Below are positions 16,215-24,555 of a DNA stretch of 39,826 nt, piece by piece; the stretch's first letter is position 1, and the number at the start of each line of letters is the position of its first letter. The position numbers and the translations under genes are program-made. The stretch spans positions 1 through 39,826 of IMG/VR virus record IMGVR_UViG_3300042922_001494; one strand, written 5' to 3'. The notes beneath the pieces are model-generated. The model was not told the origin of the DNA, did not search any database, and was given only the letters and a program-made list of their open reading frames with translations. The stretch comes from a virus.

Positions 16215-17255
16215 TTAAATTCCGTCGACATAGCGCATGATATTTTCATAAAACAGCTGTGTCTCGGAGATGTTTGCAAGGTATGCGGTATCATAGCAGA
16301 GGTTAGTGGCATTTGGCTGAGTCATGGCACGATTAAGCGGAGCCAGTTCATCCATTGCCAGGAAGCGTTCCGTGTTGATGTAAATAATCATTCGATCCGT
16401 ACCACCTGCACCGGCACCCTTACACCATGAAGTCGCTCCGATATAGAGATCAACTCCGTTTTGCTTCGAAACATTATTTTCCATAAGGAATGTAAGGATT
16501 GTTTTTTCTGCCAGATCAGAAACTCTGGTTGTTGCAAGGTAATTAAACTGATCATAAGGCATTAAAATCTGATTCGGAATTGCACTCCGATCATTCTCCG
16601 CTGCATTCCACACAGCAAGGATGGCGTCGTTAATATCCTGCAAGATCTGATTCGGTGTCTTACTCTTAAATGTTGTCATGCTTCCAGTTCCGGTGGATGC
16701 TGCGTTTGCAGTAGTTACGTTTGGATTGTTAATAAGTCCAGTAGATCCATACTTTTTAATACCCACGTAAGCATTGGCATCCATGTGCTTGTCATAGGTC
16801 ATACGGATTCCATCTCTTAATATGCTTTCATAACTCCGACCAGTCATGTTTCCACGCTGCATATCTACAAAACCAATTCTCATACCCACGGAAAAAATAT
16901 GAGTCTTAAAAAGCTCCTTGTCAAAATTAGCCTGAACCATTGGAATTCCATTGGCTCCACCTGCATGAACCGGACCATCTTCACTGCCTCCGGCGACTCC
17001 ATATTCCACGTTCATAGCAGACACATATTCAGCCCAGCCCCCACCTACACGAACAGGAAGATCACGGCCATAAGTAAAACTGGTAAGCGGCTGCCTGATC
17101 ACATTATCTCTCTTTTCCAGTTCCGACTGCAGGAAAGCTCCGCCATTTGCAATCACCGCCGCGTCCATGGCCTGGAATTTTTGGGGAGCCGCAGCCCCGG
17201 TTGATGGAGCACTAACCACGCCTGCATCGAATGTTCCCATATTCTGATATTTCAT
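16215..17255 (-). CDS. Major capsid protein (DUF2184/YqbE-like, HK97 fold)
   Basis: 346 residues. 'FLQSELEKRDNVIRQPLTSFTYGRDLPVRVGGGWAEYVSAMNVEYG', 'FSVGMRIGFVDMQRGNMTGRSYESILRDGIRMTYDKHMDANAYVG' and 'RMIIYINTERFLAMDELAPLNRA' (fragments) are typical of DUF2184 capsid proteins. It builds the icosahedral shell. No long scaffolding delta-domain is seen at its N-terminus; the scaffold is probably supplied by the upstream protease-linked protein. AAGGAGGG precedes ATG 17255. Confidence 0.9.
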   Translation of the reverse strand: MKYQNMGTFDAGVVSAPSTGAAAPQKFQAMDAAVIANGGAFLQSELEKRDNVIRQPLTSFTYGRDLPVRVGGGWAEYVSAMNVEYGVAGGSEDGPVHAGGANGIPMVQANFDKELFKTHIFSVGMRIGFVDMQRGNMTGRSYESILRDGIRMTYDKHMDANAYVGIKKYGSTGLINNPNVTTANAASTGTGSMTTFKSKTPNQILQDINDAILAVWNAAENDRSAIPNQILMPYDQFNYLATTRVSDLAEKTILTFLMENNVSKQNGVDLYIGATSWCKGAGAGGTDRMIIYINTERFLAMDELAPLNRAMTQPNATNLCYDTAYLANISETQLFYENIMRYVDGI

Positions 17256-17268
17256 TAAATTGCCCTCC

Positions 17269-17778
17269 TTATGCTCTGTTGCAGGATAAGATCCTGATTT
17301 CCGCTACACCATTGGCATCCTTTGTTCCATGCCATTCGCAATTAGTCAATGCGACTGTTTTCCCTGTATCCGCTGAAGCTTCAAAACCGCCAACAATGCC
17401 CGTTGGAATGGTTTCGTTCGCTACAGTCCGGATATAAACCTTTCCACCAAGTTTAGGGCTACCCACATTACAAAGCACATTAATGCATCCACGCTTAAAT
17501 GTGCTGGTTGCATCTCCTGGCTCATACTGCCCTGCGGACTGGGACAGATAAGACGTTGCGGACTTAAACTCCCTGGAAGCCACGCCTACAAAGTCTACGG
17601 CAGTGTTGCTGGCTCCAAAGGCTACTACGTTGCTGTCGTTGTCATAGACCAGAGGAGTCCCGAACTTTACAGCATCCTCACCACCAAGAGGGTGAGTGTC
17701 AATAATCATATCCGGCTGTCTGGAATAATCTCCTGCGTATCCATGTGTCATGCTTTTACCTATTACCTGTCCTCTCAT
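17269..17778 (-). CDS. Capsid decoration (cement) protein
   Basis: 169 residues, glycine- and beta-rich: 'MTHGYAGDYSRQPDMIIDTHPL', 'FGTPLVYDNDSNVVAFGA', 'FVGVASREFKSATSYLSQSAGQYEPGDATSTFKRGCINVL' (fragments). This matches the structural cement protein family (Gp24-type) encoded between scaffold/protease and major capsid genes. It would stabilise the expanded capsid. ATG 17778 overlaps the preceding TAA by one base. Confidence 0.85.
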   Translation of the reverse strand: MRGQVIGKSMTHGYAGDYSRQPDMIIDTHPLGGEDAVKFGTPLVYDNDSNVVAFGASNTAVDFVGVASREFKSATSYLSQSAGQYEPGDATSTFKRGCINVLCNVGSPKLGGKVYIRTVANETIPTGIVGGFEASADTGKTVALTNCEWHGTKDANGVAEIRILSCNRA

Positions 17779-18959
17779 TATTTATTACCTCCATTTTTGT
17801 GTGGGTTCATTGCATCATAAGCAGACTGACAAGCGTCCAAGTCTATGCCTGGCTGTTTATCTGCCAGTCTGGCTGCATTCTTCTGGGTGGCCGCTGCAAT
17901 CTTTGCGATATCGCTCACGGTATTCTTATCTGACAAGCAGGCGATCAAGGAATCCGTAACAGCCTTTTTGTCGGCTGAATCCTTAATTCCTGCAATCACC
18001 GGCCGAAGCTGTTTTATTACTTCTGCCATGACAGCCTTATCCGCTGTACCGGTAGCCTTATCAAGTTCCTCGGCAGGGATCACCTTCGCTTCTGCGCTGG
18101 GCGCTGGTTCCTCGGTTTCTCCCGTAAGGGACTTAATCAGACCGTCCAGGGGATCCTGATCGACTTCCGGTTCCTTTTTAGCAGACATTAATTCTATGAG
18201 CTTATCTAATTTAGCCTCAACGCTGGAAGAGTCTTTTACTTCTTCCTTTGCAGGAACTGCAGGCTCTGCCTTTTTCGGCTCCTCCTCTCCAAGAGCATCT
18301 GCAGCATCCGCGGCCATGGATTCCAGTTCCTCCGGTGAGGCATCCTTTACTGCTTTTGCAAACATCTTAAAAAATAAACTGTTCTTTTTCATGTTTCCTT
18401 TCCTTTCTGGCTGGTGAGCCTCTATCTTCTTTTCTGAATCTAAAATCGCAACATTCTTTCCCGCACGTCCCCGTGTTACCACGGCTACATGATTCCCGCG
18501 AATATCGTGTTGCGAATAGGTTCCATCTCCATTGTCAGAACAACTGCAATCATACCCGCAGCTGATCTCTCGCTTTCCTCCCTGCACTGCCTGGATCAAT
18601 TCTTCATCCTGAACATGTAAATCCGCAATCAAATATCCTTCCCACTCTCCACTACCTTTGCGGACGTTTTCGGCACAACCCCTGGAATACTGCCTGTAGG
18701 TTTCTGGAGTTATCAGTTCTGGAGGGTGTTCATTGGTCACAGGCTTTCCCTCGAAACTGGATATAGCGGCTTCTGAGAATACTTCTTCCGGGGATCGCAG
18801 CACTTTAACCATTTTGGAAGAGCTCCCCGCAGGGTTTAATTCACTTTCCAGGTAGTCCATGCTACCAGTCCGGGCAATGGGGACATTTCGACAAATTAAA
18901 AAGCCCTCGCCAGTTTCTATCTGGTTCGGGCTTATGGTATATCCATAATATGCAAGCAT
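17778..18959 (-). CDS. DUF2213 prohead protease fused to a scaffold-like region
   Basis: 393 residues from ATG 18959, which has AGAAAGGAAATGG upstream; a longer frame from 19013 runs through the palindrome and is unlikely. Residues ~1-165 are DUF2213 (ETGEGFLICRNVPIARTGSMDYLE, SSFEGKPVTNEHPPELI, GYLIADLHVQDEELI, REISCGYDCSC), a prohead serine protease-like domain. Residues ~175-390 are acidic, lysine- and alanine-rich and low complexity (EEPKKAEPAVPAKEEVKD), fitting an internal scaffold removed during maturation. A short palindrome and a terminator separate it from the MuF/immunity genes. Confidence 0.85.
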   Translation of the reverse strand: MLAYYGYTISPNQIETGEGFLICRNVPIARTGSMDYLESELNPAGSSSKMVKVLRSPEEVFSEAAISSFEGKPVTNEHPPELITPETYRQYSRGCAENVRKGSGEWEGYLIADLHVQDEELIQAVQGGKREISCGYDCSCSDNGDGTYSQHDIRGNHVAVVTRGRAGKNVAILDSEKKIEAHQPERKGNMKKNSLFFKMFAKAVKDASPEELESMAADAADALGEEEPKKAEPAVPAKEEVKDSSSVEAKLDKLIELMSAKKEPEVDQDPLDGLIKSLTGETEEPAPSAEAKVIPAEELDKATGTADKAVMAEVIKQLRPVIAGIKDSADKKAVTDSLIACLSDKNTVSDIAKIAAATQKNAARLADKQPGIDLDACQSAYDAMNPHKNGGNK

Positions 18960-18970
18960 TCCATTTCCTT

Positions 18971-18994
18971 TCTGTTGCGACCGTCGCAACGGTT
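18971..18994. repeat. 24-bp repeat copy B with palindromic core GTTGCGACCGTCGCAAC
   Basis: The core at 18974-18990 and flanks are identical over 24 bp to the reverse complement of copy A at 2712-2735. It lies between the terminator that follows the putative immunity gene and the ribosome site of the prohead protease gene. The two copies bracket the capsid-to-holin part of the late operon. Confidence 0.85.
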
Positions 18995-19002
18995 TAGGGT
19001 AC

Positions 19003-19038
19003 AAAAATACCACCAGCCATTTTCTGACCGATGGTATT
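19003..19038 (-). terminator. Intrinsic terminator after the MuF/immunity cassette
   Basis: On the minus strand a 14-bp stem (19025-19038 with 19006-19019, several G.U pairs, 5-nt loop) leads into a U5 run (19003-19007). It overlaps the stop codon of the 72-residue gene, so it is placed to separate the toxin-immunity pair from the capsid genes. Confidence 0.72.
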
Positions 19039-19255
19039 AGATCGTTAACATATCCTTTATTTTCTCTGCTTCTTCCTCTGTTACCTCATCATACTCCCAA
19101 TCTTCACCGATAAAAATACAGCATTGCTCCGGAGCTGACTTCCACTTCTTTGCGTCCTTATTATAACGTTCAAACTCACCGGAAATAAACCGATACAACC
19201 GCCTTGCCTTTTTCTTATCTTTTTCATAGCCATATACAAAATAAAAATCTTCCAT
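19037..19255 (-). CDS. Small acidic protein, candidate immunity protein for the MuF toxin domain
   Basis: 72 residues, glutamate-rich and acidic towards the C-terminus (EDWEYDEVTEEEAEKIKDML), with a strong AGGAGGTCTC site before ATG 19255. It starts 8 bp after the MuF gene and ends at a terminator, so the two form a unit. No family is recognised. Polymorphic toxins are usually followed directly by a small specific immunity gene, and MuF toxins of temperate phages follow this rule; the immunity role here is inferred from position, size and acidity. Its sequence 'FYFVYGYEKDKKKARRLYRF' suggests a small alpha/beta fold. Confidence 0.75.
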   Translation of the reverse strand: MEDFYFVYGYEKDKKKARRLYRFISGEFERYNKDAKKWKSAPEQCCIFIGEDWEYDEVTEEEAEKIKDMLTI

Positions 19256-19263
19256 GAGACCTC

Positions 19264-20964
19264 CTATTTTATCTGATCAATATTTAAAGGTATCTCCAAA
19301 TGAGATGATAGCTCAAACATTTTATTGTTAAGAACATTACGTCTCTCAGCGCTTGTAGTGTCTTTGCGATGTTCTTCGTATAAGCCATGCATTACCTTCC
19401 CGTCTTTTAGCTTATAGCTTTCGGGAGTATGGAATTGCACCTCAAACCGCTGCCCTTTCGGTGATTCAAAAACACAATTCACACCTTTATATGCAGACCT
19501 TTTATCAAGCCAGGTGTTTTTGACTTTTACAGTCTTATACCCTATGTCGGTAATATGCTTTGATACATTTTTATAGGAATCTACCAAAGACAGGGCATTG
19601 CTCTGATAAGTGTATCGGATGACATCGTTCGTTGAGTTAATGGTATCTTTAATAATCTGCGAATCCAGGCTATGCTCGCTATCGGTACCTACTTTTCGCA
19701 GGAAAGAATCCTTTGATTTTATCCGGCTCTCCAACCCTACCAGTGTCACTCCGGTATCGTTGGATATCTGTTTCAAATCGGCAGTGATAGCTGGCTCTTT
19801 AAGGATTATTTTATTGTAAGCGTTGGTCTTGCGGTATAGTGCTTGTGCGCTCTTCCAACTCTCATCACCATTATACTTTAATTCCCGGAACTTTTCAAAG
19901 CTTTTCGGAACATCATTTCCAAGTATCGCCCGGTATCGCTCATGCTGTTTATAATCACTAAGCAACTTCTGCCGGTTCCTGATCTTTTCCTTATAGGCCG
20001 CGATCTGCTTCTTACTTCTGGGATCCACCGTAACAGGATTCTTATTGAAACTTGAAAAGTCCTTATCCTTTTGGATCTGAGCATCACTCTTGCCGATGGT
20101 TGTATATTTGACCAGGGCATGAAGACAGTTCGGGTGTATATTCAAGTATGTATTACTTAAGTCATTGCTACCGCTGGGATCAATCTTTCCAAAAGCGGAA
20201 GCCAGTGGAGGATAATCTGGATTTGTGCCGGACCGGCTGTAAACCCTTCCTTCCAATGGTGCGCAGATAGGGCAGGTGCTTCCGATTTTGACAATCCTAT
20301 ATAAATCATGGTCCGGATCCGCTGTTAATATGGCAGATACTTCTGCCTGTCTGGCCGTCGCCCTGGTTGCCATGTTGCAATAATCCTGCAAGCTCCACTT
20401 GCGCCCTGACTTGTCAACAAAGGCTGTAATCCCTTCTGTTGCACCATTTTCGGCAGTGGCCATTATTGACTGCAATTCCTTTTTCATACTGGCTGCTGCT
20501 TTCCCTGAACCGTATCCTGCAGCTTTTGCTTCGGCTACTGACTTTAAAGCCGCTTTCCTTATTTCGTCTGCCTCTCGTCTTCCAATTTGGAATGATTCTT
20601 CAATGTTTTTCTGTGCCGTGACAGAAGCCTCCACGATATCTCCCAATAGATTGTTGGATAGCTGCTGAACTACTCCAAGCTGTGAGGCAGTAAGCCCTGC
20701 AGCATTCGCATAGCCGTTGGCTGCTGCTTCAGATTTGTAAAAGATCTTCTCCACCATGGCAGGAACATAGCTCCAGCTTTCGTCCACCATCTCCTGCAGG
20801 ATCTTCTGAGTGCGGTTTAAAGCGGCTATCTCTGCATAGTCCACATATCCCTGGCTACGCTTTCGGTTTATTTCTGCGATCAATCGTTGTTCCGTTTTCA
20901 GGAATAACACCCGGAGATAAGTTGTCTCATCCTTTCCTCCTGGCGGTCTTATCATCTGCGGCAT
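19264..20964 (-). CDS. MuF-type minor head protein with C-terminal RelA/SpoT-like alarmone synthetase domain
   Basis: 566 residues. Residues ~1-300 are the SPP1 gp7/Mu gpF head morphogenesis domain, with CPICAPLEGRVY (231-242) and HPNC (277-280) as its hallmarks. Residues ~385-520 fit an RSH/SAS (p)ppGpp synthetase: R414-x-K416-xxx-S420-xxx-K424 in SRIKSKDSFLRK, D447VIR450, Y492KGVN496 (guanine-stacking Tyr) and the catalytic E508VQ510 in FEVQFHTPE. There is no HD hydrolase domain, as in toxic small alarmone synthetases. MuF proteins enter the capsid few per virion, so the toxin may be packaged and delivered or act in the producing cell (inference). TAATG overlap with portal; the immunity candidate follows. 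Substrate (ppGpp, ppApp or tRNA CCA end) cannot be told. Confidence 0.87.
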   Translation of the reverse strand: MPQMIRPPGGKDETTYLRVLFLKTEQRLIAEINRKRSQGYVDYAEIAALNRTQKILQEMVDESWSYVPAMVEKIFYKSEAAANGYANAAGLTASQLGVVQQLSNNLLGDIVEASVTAQKNIEESFQIGRREADEIRKAALKSVAEAKAAGYGSGKAAASMKKELQSIMATAENGATEGITAFVDKSGRKWSLQDYCNMATRATARQAEVSAILTADPDHDLYRIVKIGSTCPICAPLEGRVYSRSGTNPDYPPLASAFGKIDPSGSNDLSNTYLNIHPNCLHALVKYTTIGKSDAQIQKDKDFSSFNKNPVTVDPRSKKQIAAYKEKIRNRQKLLSDYKQHERYRAILGNDVPKSFEKFRELKYNGDESWKSAQALYRKTNAYNKIILKEPAITADLKQISNDTGVTLVGLESRIKSKDSFLRKVGTDSEHSLDSQIIKDTINSTNDVIRYTYQSNALSLVDSYKNVSKHITDIGYKTVKVKNTWLDKRSAYKGVNCVFESPKGQRFEVQFHTPESYKLKDGKVMHGLYEEHRKDTTSAERRNVLNNKMFELSSHLEIPLNIDQIK

Positions 20965-22397
20965 TATTCCTCAGCCTCCTCAAATGCTCCCGGAGCTGAC
21001 AGCCCCGCAAAAGGATCATTCATTGCTTTGTAATCCGAGTAGGTTTTTCCCTTGGCGGCTTTGATTGCTTCATCCGAAATGGTGCTGTACATGCCGGTTT
21101 CATCAGATAGCGCTTTAAGCTCTTTCTGTGCGGTTGCGGCGTCGATCAGATCGCTTTGATACACTGCCATAACGGACTGCGTTTTCTTTTCTGCAATGTC
21201 TGCGATCTCGCTGGAATCCGGCGTCTGGAGTGGGGGGAAGTCTATGTCCAGATCGTCAGGAATTGCTCCCCATACTGACAGCAACATAACCGGAAGGATC
21301 TTTTCAAGCAATGGCCGGAACTGATTCTCCCTCAGACCGTCGATGTAATCGTAATAGTTGTTCATATCACTTTCGCCCGTGGAATTCATACCAGCAGGTG
21401 ACCTGCCGAACAGCTTAGTCACTGGGGTTCTGGCGGCTCCTGCAACGTCCATCATCACCCGGTCATAAACATCTGCCAGACCGGTAAAGGTGTATTGGGT
21501 GTTGTGCATGACGTCACCCTTGTTCACTAAACGCATCCCAAAGTTACTCTCCAGTACACTCTGAGCCTGCAAGGTCTGCCAGAATTGGCGCTGTGCTTTT
21601 CCATTATTTACTGCAAGAAGCTGATCCAATGAATCCGTTTCCATGTAGTTTATGTTTGCCCGGAAGGTCAACGCGGCAATGTTGGAAGACACATTGTCTC
21701 GCTTAACCACCTCACTGTATATGGCTTCGATTTCCGATTCTCCCCAGTACTGCTCTGCGATTCTTTCGTTGTAGGGGAGCTCCCTCCCCGTGAATCGTAT
21801 CACCCGGCTGTGATGAACCGTTGACACCAGAGTGCCGCTTTCTTCGTCCCGGATCGTGTAATAAGCAGGGAGCCCAAAGTCAGGATCAGACGGATCTGTA
21901 ACAATCCCCATTTCCGGATAGACACCACTCCACCGGTCAAGGATCTGTAATCCAAGGAATGTGCCAGGGAGAATCAAGTCATAGTCCAGCGGCTTTGACA
22001 GATCGTCCTGTCCCTTTACCATGATGATCGCGGCTGCTCCTCCGTAAAGCCTGCCCCAATACATTCCTTCAAGGATAGATTTTCTTAGGTGCACCTTTCT
22101 TTCAAGGCGTTGCAGGGAGTCGATCCGCTCCGGTGCTACATTGCTCTTAACGGTGTACCATTTACGGATCATGTCCTCCGGTATGGTGGAAATGATGTTC
22201 TGCACAATCCAGTTATCCCGGTAAAGGCTGGTGAGTAACTGGTAATTCTGTGTCATGCGGGTAAGCGGGTACTGTGTTGCCTGAAGAAGATCCTGTGTCC
22301 CGTACCCCAGTCTTGCGATCGGATTTGAAAAAGCATCATTTACCTGGATCTTATTATCCGCCCGTATCTGCGGACGGTTTCGTTTTGGTTTTGCCAT
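20964..22397 (-). CDS. Portal protein (DUF1073 family)
   Basis: 477 residues from ATG 22397; an in-frame GTG at 22403 lies inside the ribosome site AGGAGGTG and is unlikely. 'YPLTRMTQNYQLLTSLYRDNWIVQNIIS..PEDM.RKWY', 'RVIRFTGRELPYNERI', and 'VTKLFGRSPAGMNSTGESDMNNYYDYIDGLRENQ' (fragments) are diagnostic of DUF1073 portals. It forms the dodecameric DNA gate. Some databases label this family with the name of the anti-CBASS protein Acb1 because a few members carry that domain; I see no Acb1 catalytic HxT pair here, so portal is the right call. Confidence 0.92.
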   Translation of the reverse strand: MAKPKRNRPQIRADNKIQVNDAFSNPIARLGYGTQDLLQATQYPLTRMTQNYQLLTSLYRDNWIVQNIISTIPEDMIRKWYTVKSNVAPERIDSLQRLERKVHLRKSILEGMYWGRLYGGAAAIIMVKGQDDLSKPLDYDLILPGTFLGLQILDRWSGVYPEMGIVTDPSDPDFGLPAYYTIRDEESGTLVSTVHHSRVIRFTGRELPYNERIAEQYWGESEIEAIYSEVVKRDNVSSNIAALTFRANINYMETDSLDQLLAVNNGKAQRQFWQTLQAQSVLESNFGMRLVNKGDVMHNTQYTFTGLADVYDRVMMDVAGAARTPVTKLFGRSPAGMNSTGESDMNNYYDYIDGLRENQFRPLLEKILPVMLLSVWGAIPDDLDIDFPPLQTPDSSEIADIAEKKTQSVMAVYQSDLIDAATAQKELKALSDETGMYSTISDEAIKAAKGKTYSDYKAMNDPFAGLSAPGAFEEAEE

Positions 22398-22406
22398 AAG
22401 CACCTC

Positions 22407-22553
22407 CTATGCTATCCTTGTCGTTGACACTGCCATAATGAACGCCATAGTGCACCACAATATTGTTCCGCAAATATCTTTCTTTTTCCAACACCACCAA
22501 GCTGCCGCCAAGTCAACAAACATTGCAACCGTATTCAAACAAAATAGTATCAT
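22407..22553 (-). CDS. Small membrane protein between terL and portal
   Basis: A 48-residue frame: starts MILFCLNTVAMFVDL and contains CGTILWCTMAFIMAV. It has two short hydrophobic segments around a KKKD turn, tryptophan- and cysteine-rich. ATG 22553 overlaps the terL stop as ATGA, and GGAGGAGG lies 8-9 bases upstream inside terL, so it is very probably translated. The function is unknown; a membrane role in a packaging operon is unusual. Confidence 0.68.
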   Translation of the reverse strand: MILFCLNTVAMFVDLAAAWWCWKKKDICGTILWCTMAFIMAVSTTRIA

Positions 22554-23899
22554 TGAACATTCCTCCTCCATTTTGGTAACTTTGTCATACAGTAATACCG
22601 AAGCGCATCAGGACCGTGATCTAGCTGTTTGACTGGCTTCTCGTCCCCGTTCTGCGCTGCCTTATCGTCCCACACATAGGAACGTATCTCAGTTATCAGA
22701 CCTTCGCAGCGTTTATGCACCTTGATCTTTCCTGATTGAAAAAGAGCCGCAACCACACGGATTCCGTCAAGAACTTCGTTGTCAGCAGGTTTTACGATAT
22801 ACCCCCGGCTCTTCAACTCTGCTATGAAGCTGGCTGCCGATGGATCCGAAACAACGTCGCACTGCAAATCAGGATTGTCTCCCATGAAGGTAACCATATC
22901 ATCACCATACTGGCTGTCTGTTTTCTGCCCTTCCTTTTCCACCCGGCTGTCCCACCGGTACTCCCGATCTACCCAGATGGTGTCTCCATCATCGTAAATA
23001 TCCAGGAATACACATGGGTTCGTAGTTCCGTAATCTAATGAAATCGTGCGAATGGAGAGATACTCCAATCCCTTGGGACGCGTCTCATCATCGTAGACGT
23101 TGGAGGACTTAGTAAACATGGTATATATAAGCCCTTCGGCAACCGCCCACAATCCCTCGATATAACGTAAAAAAAAGACACCTGCGTACAAACTGCGGTA
23201 TCTCTTCTTGATCGCTTCGTCCAGGGAAAGATTATCTTCCATGGTGAAGTGCAAATATAAGATGTTCTTAACTTCCTTGTCTGAAGCCCTTAACTCTTCG
23301 GCTTTCTTTCTGCCCAGATATCCTATACACTTATTGATCCAACCGACCTTGAACCAATGCATCGGACCTGCAGGGTTGCAGTTAAACCAAAACTTTGAAC
23401 CCGTGATAGAACAACGTCCGGTTGCCTGGTTGACAAACGATTCCGGCATCAGGGCAACTTCATCAAAAAAAGCCCCGGCAGCTGTAATACCTTGCACCAG
23501 CTCCTGGGAACCTTCATCCTTTCCACCGAAGATATGAAAATAGTTAGTAACTTTACCCTTTGTTACTTCCAGCATGTTAGGCGTTTCACCAGACAAATGA
23601 TGAATACAGTGATACCCTCTGCTTCGTAGCATCATCTTTAAATTGGTAAGCACGTTACGCTGAAACGAACTGATTGTTTTACCAGCCATGATAAAGTTCT
23701 GTCCATTGAAAGAGCTCATGGCCCAAAACACATATGACAAAGACATGGAAACCGTCTTCCCTGATCGAATCGCACCATCAGCGATAATTCCGTCCATATC
23801 CTTAACTGGAGAATTCTTCGTCCACCAGTTCAATACCATTCTCTGCTTACGGGAAAACGGTTGAAACTTAAATATCTGTTTCCTCATCCTCCTGCTCAT
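22550..23899 (-). CDS. terL: Terminase large subunit
   Basis: 449 residues. Walker A is GAIRSGKT (residues 42-49), Walker B AGAFFDEV (~141-148), and the C-terminal RNase H-like nuclease includes SLDYGTTNP and the DPSAAS acidic motif. It is of the XtmB/Terminase_3 type. It cuts concatemeric DNA and powers packaging. The start overlaps terS by 32 bp if ATG 23899 is used; ATG 23887 is also possible. Confidence 0.95.
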   Translation of the reverse strand: MSRRMRKQIFKFQPFSRKQRMVLNWWTKNSPVKDMDGIIADGAIRSGKTVSMSLSYVFWAMSSFNGQNFIMAGKTISSFQRNVLTNLKMMLRSRGYHCIHHLSGETPNMLEVTKGKVTNYFHIFGGKDEGSQELVQGITAAGAFFDEVALMPESFVNQATGRCSITGSKFWFNCNPAGPMHWFKVGWINKCIGYLGRKKAEELRASDKEVKNILYLHFTMEDNLSLDEAIKKRYRSLYAGVFFLRYIEGLWAVAEGLIYTMFTKSSNVYDDETRPKGLEYLSIRTISLDYGTTNPCVFLDIYDDGDTIWVDREYRWDSRVEKEGQKTDSQYGDDMVTFMGDNPDLQCDVVSDPSAASFIAELKSRGYIVKPADNEVLDGIRVVAALFQSGKIKVHKRCEGLITEIRSYVWDDKAAQNGDEKPVKQLDHGPDALRYYCMTKLPKWRRNVQ

Positions 23900-24350
23900 T
23901 TTCTTCCCAATCCTCCCAATCTGTATCGGCTGATCCGTTTAATGCATCAAGGAACCCGTCGTCCTCCACTTCTCCCTCATCGTCAACACCCATCTTCGCC
24001 TTAGACGCCGCCATTCGCAGGTTCTGCTCTTCCTGATCCACGTCTGTCTTTTCTGACTGGCCGGAGTATTTGGCAATGGCTTCATAGGCTTTTACATTGC
24101 CGTTTAAAGCTTCTTTGATCATGGCAGCGTGTACAACCATTCCCAGTGTATTATCCAAGCCCAGAGCTTCCAGCACAGGTGACCATTCAGGGTTATTTAC
24201 CTCTGTAGTCAGGAGATCATTCAAATCCTTCCGGAAGTTTGCTTTCCTGCGTCTGGCTTCACCGGAAGCCTTACCACCCGCTGATGCAATCTTTCTCTGT
24301 TCGTTCACTGTTCGTTTACTAAAAGGCACTAAGTTTTCATTGTTTGCCAA
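23868..24350 (-). CDS. terS: Terminase small subunit
   Basis: 160 residues. The basic N-terminus (FSKRTVNEQRKIASAGGKASGEARRRK) is a known feature of Firmicute small terminases and would bind DNA, followed by helices and a very acidic tail (DWEDWEENEQEDEETDI). It recognises the packaging site and hands DNA to the large subunit. The start is TTG 24350 with GAGGTGA just upstream. It is separated from the ArpU-like gene by the non-coding 24.4-24.9 kb region, which is where a pac or cos site would lie. Confidence 0.88.
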   Translation of the reverse strand: MANNENLVPFSKRTVNEQRKIASAGGKASGEARRRKANFRKDLNDLLTTEVNNPEWSPVLEALGLDNTLGMVVHAAMIKEALNGNVKAYEAIAKYSGQSEKTDVDQEEQNLRMAASKAKMGVDDEGEVEDDGFLDALNGSADTDWEDWEENEQEDEETDI

Positions 24351-24384
24351 TCACCTCACCTTCCAATCTGGCTAATTTTTATAA

Positions 24385-24421
24385 CAAAAACACCCATCAA
24401 GGCATTTACCAAGACGGGTGT
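24385..24421 (-). terminator. Intrinsic terminator upstream of terS
   Basis: On the minus strand ACACCCGTC pairs with GATGGGTGT (arms 24413-24421 and 24390-24398, one G.U), followed by U5 at 24385-24389. It would end the RNA made from the promoter near 24900 after the tRNA-like element, leaving terS dependent on read-through. Confidence 0.72.
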
Positions 24422-24555
24422 CAAAAAAAGGAAATCAAAATATGAACAGGAGGCAGGCTGATTATGAACTTGGGGAAAATGATTCCCTATAACACCATCA
24501 TATACTGTGCCGCTTTGTCCTGTGATAATTTTTTTTAAGTAATTATGAAAACCAA

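Noticed and set aside
18960-19013. N-terminal extension of the DUF2213 protein from 19013
   Set aside because: It would be translated through the terminator tail and palindrome and lacks a ribosome site; ATG 18959 matches the family start.
20964-22397. Portal protein as anti-CBASS Acb1
   Set aside because: The DUF1073 family name is shared in databases, but no paired HxT catalytic motifs are visible; the portal sequence is full length.
24464-24538. A 24-residue plus-strand frame with AGGAGG upstream (MNLGKMIPYNTI...)
   Set aside because: No plus-strand promoter, very short, and the AGGAGG is isolated; probably chance, though the ribosome site spacing is reasonable.
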